DNA of 64,000 bases from Gimesia algae (GTDB lineage: Bacteria > Planctomycetota > Planctomycetia > Planctomycetales > Planctomycetaceae). The notes below the pieces were generated by a model. It saw nothing but the letters and a program-made list of their open reading frames with translations. It was not told the DNA's origin and searched no databases. Where the stretch lies: assembly GCF_007746795.1 (NCBI RefSeq), contig NZ_CP036343.1, forward strand, positions 3,461,369 through 3,525,368, written 5' to 3'. This document shows, piece after piece, positions 62,157-64,000 of the stretch. The position numbers and the translations under genes are program-made. The stretch's first letter is position 1, and the number at the start of each line of letters is the position of its first letter.

Positions 62157-64000
62157 TCAGGCAGCCTCGGAGGCATCATCGGCAGTCGCAGACTGTTTGA
62201 AGTTCCCGTCTTCACTGATGTCATCAAAGCGGACAGACATCCGTTTGGAGACCCCTGACTGTTCCATTGTAACGCCATACAAGACATTGCCAACAGTCAT
62301 CGATCGTTTATTATGTGTGATCATAATGAACTGGGTCGTGTCTTTGAAATCGTCAATCAGGCCGGCATAGCGTTCTACGTTGGCTTCATCCAAAGCCGCA
62401 TCCACTTCGTCCAGAATACAGAATGGACTGGGACGGCTGCGAAAAATGGACATCAGCAACGCGACGGCAGTTAATGTTTTTTCTCCACCACTTAATAAGG
62501 TCAGACCGCGGAGTTCTTTTCCGGGAGGCCGGGCGACGATTTCGATACCACATTCCAGCACATCATCCGGGTCTTCCAGAATGATGTCCGCTTCACCTCC
62601 GCCAAACAGCTTGCGGAAGATTTCCTGAAAATGTCCTCGAATGACTTCAAATGTATCATGAAACAGGCGGCGGCTCTCCACATTAATTCGGCGGATGATT
62701 TCTTCCAGTGATGACTTGGCTTCATTCAAATCATCCAACTGCGATTTCATATACTCGAAGCGGCATTCCAGTTCATCCAGATCGTTCAGACTGTCTGAGT
62801 TAATACTGCCCATCATCTTGATCTTCCGCCTCAAGCGATTGACCTGTGCTTCAATCTCCGGACGAATTTCCAGATACAATTCGACATTAAAGCCAGGTTC
62901 GGCCGACGCCCCCTCAGTTTCGACCAGTTCGATTTCCACGAATTCCGGCGCGTCCTCACTTTCGGAACCGACTTCAACCTGGTCAGGTGAGTCTGCCAGC
63001 TCAGTATCCTGCTCAGTTTCTTCTGCAGTAGCCGCCTCTTCTTCCTCGTATTGTGCCTGCTCTTCCAGATGCTGTTTGAGAACAGATTCCCCTGAAGAAA
63101 CGATTTCCTCCAGCGTAAGCTGGTATTCCTCTTCGATCCTTTCCGCCAGAGTACTGATCTGGTGATCGATATCGCGGGTTTTGAATTCTACTTCGTGTTT
63201 TTGTTCGCTTAATTCGCGACGTTCTTTGCGTAGTGCCGCCTCTTCGGAGCTGAACTGCTTCTTGAGCTGTCGCTTCTGATCACGGGTGGCTGTCAGACTG
63301 GAGGTGGATGCGAGCAGGGTCTCCTGAATTAAATATTGTTCATCCAGCACCGCGCGCGTATTGAGGATATGCAGTTTAATCTGCGAATTTTTTTCCAGCG
63401 ACAGTTCATAACGACGATTGGATTCTTCCTGCTGCTGCTGACGCTGTTCAAAATCCTGCTTAAGCCGGTCGCAACGCTGATTCAGTCCCGCCAGGCGTTC
63501 TTCGTGCGTCGCCAGTTCCAGCTTGCGGGCATTCTGCTGCTCCTTCAGTTCCTGGACTTGACACTGCTGATTCAACAGGACTGACTCGTCCTCTTGAATC
63601 AGTGTATTCAATGACTGCAGTCTCGCTTCTGTTTCCTGCTTTTCTGTTAAAACAGTTTCCATTTCAGTCTGCAGCTTTTGAGATTGACGCTCCAGATCAA
63701 GCAGATCGTTTTTGATAGTCGTCCATTCTTCATCCCACTGCTCCCGCTTCTGCTCGGCGGCAACCTTCGCTGCTTTTTCGATGGAAAGCGCCTCGGAAGC
63801 CTCCTGCATCTGACTTTGACAGGCAATCCGTTCTTCGTCTACGGTGGACAGCAGCGCATCCAGTCTTTCCAGAGCGGTTTCGTTATCGCTCAAGGTCCGG
63901 TCGATACGAATCAGATCATTTTTGAGTTTTCGCAATTCGCTGCGACGGGTGAAGATGGCAGATTCACCGCCGATGGCACCCACAAAGATCGACTGATTTT
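62157..64000 (-). CDS. smc: Chromosome segregation protein SMC (C-terminal part; N-terminus outside window)
   Basis: The frame is open to the right edge, so the first half of the protein lies beyond 64000. The visible 614 residues begin after the hinge ([20 protein letters not shown]), run through a long coiled coil of Glu/Gln/Arg/Leu, an acidic insert (about 63050-62920; [20 protein letters not shown]) and end with the ATPase C-lobe: [20 protein letters not shown] (signature) and [18 protein letters not shown] (Walker B). SMC compacts and segregates chromosomes as a dimer with ScpA and ScpB. The acidic insert in the coil is unusual in length. It is upstream of moaC. Confidence 0.95.
   Translation of the reverse strand, partial: NQSIFVGAIGGESAIFTRRSELRKLKNDLIRIDRTLSDNETALERLDALLSTVDEERIACQSQMQEASEALSIEKAAKVAAEQKREQWDEEWTTIKNDLLDLERQSQKLQTEMETVLTEKQETEARLQSLNTLIQEDESVLLNQQCQVQELKEQQNARKLELATHEERLAGLNQRCDRLKQDFEQRQQQQEESNRRYELSLEKNSQIKLHILNTRAVLDEQYLIQETLLASTSSLTATRDQKRQLKKQFSSEEAALRKERRELSEQKHEVEFKTRDIDHQISTLAERIEEEYQLTLEEIVSSGESVLKQHLEEQAQYEEEEAATAEETEQDTELADSPDQVEVGSESEDAPEFVEIELVETEGASAEPGFNVELYLEIRPEIEAQVNRLRRKIKMMGSINSDSLNDLDELECRFEYMKSQLDDLNEAKSSLEEIIRRINVESRRLFHDTFEVIRGHFQEIFRKLFGGGEADIILEDPDDVLECGIEIVARPPGKELRGLTLLSGGEKTLTAVALLMSIFRSRPSPFCILDEVDAALDEANVERYAGLIDDFKDTTQFIMITHNKRSMTVGNVLYGVTMEQSGVSKRMSVRFDDISEDGNFKQSATADDASEAA

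Noticed and set aside
1-64000. tRNA, rRNA or CRISPR features
   Set aside because: Scanned by eye for cloverleaf ends and for regularly spaced repeats; none convincing. The only direct tandem repeats are the 12-bp and 92-nt ones listed.

Overview
The window is from a planctomycete, most likely a Gimesia-like (Planctomycetales) bacterium. This rests on a DUF1559 prepilin-like secreted protein ([19 protein letters not shown]-terminus), an ECF sigma/FecR pair of planctomycete type, a serine/threonine kinase fused to an FHA domain, amidohydrolases, and ribosomal protein S9 with an acidic N-terminal extension. The assignment comes from protein families only; no 16S rRNA or tRNA gene was recognised.

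Layout. 1-9.0 kb: 3' part-missing squalene-synthase-like hpnC (minus), GTPase der (plus), a secreted protein, an amidohydrolase, a membrane-anchored MutS-like ATPase, the Mg transporter mgtE, and the rplM-rpsI ribosomal operon with a clear terminator. 9.3-20.0 kb: one long minus-strand flagellar operon flgF-flgG-flgA-flgH-flgI-flgJ-(flgN-like)-flgK-flgL ending at a hairpin terminator, with csrA just upstream on the same strand. FlgL is more than twice the usual size because of four flagellin hook-IN-type repeats. 20-29 kb: secreted protein, a tandem pair of a 92-nt structured repeat, HDOD protein, KaiC-like ATPase, and a catabolic-looking operon (small membrane protein, sodium:solute symporter, amidohydrolase, D-threonine-aldolase-like PLP enzyme). 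28-39 kb: YHS-type lipoprotein, ECF sigma with FecR anti-sigma, DUF1559 protein, metallophosphoesterase, FHA kinase, SGNH hydrolase, HpcH/HpaI aldolase whose gene begins with a five-unit 12-bp tandem repeat.

39-49 kb is the most mobile part: a MazEF-like toxin-antitoxin pair, a decayed fragment of a DUF1569 gene, an LRR lipoprotein, a WD40-like gene split by an IS701-type element (14-bp perfect inverted repeats, CTAG target duplication; the host gene can be rebuilt in frame), the intact DUF1569 gene, a GNAT acetyltransferase, a CHAD protein and a Bcr/CflA-type MFS transporter. 49-64 kb: UbiA prenyltransferase with myo-inositol-phosphate synthase, a phosphoglucomutase, a lid-less Hsp70 followed by a membrane protein with a J-like domain lacking HPD fused to a GspE/MshE N-terminal-type domain, a CorC/HlyC protein, an ABC-2 permease, a polyprenyl diphosphate synthase, moaC, and the C-terminal part of smc running off the right edge.

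Most notable unexplained signals: a dispersed ~91-nt repeat present four times, always in the same orientation and with a conserved (partly covarying) hairpin; an 8-N9-8 palindrome with CIRCE geometry but a different sequence upstream of the Hsp70 gene; and the Hsp70/pseudo-J membrane pair itself. No CRISPR array, prophage or tRNA was seen.
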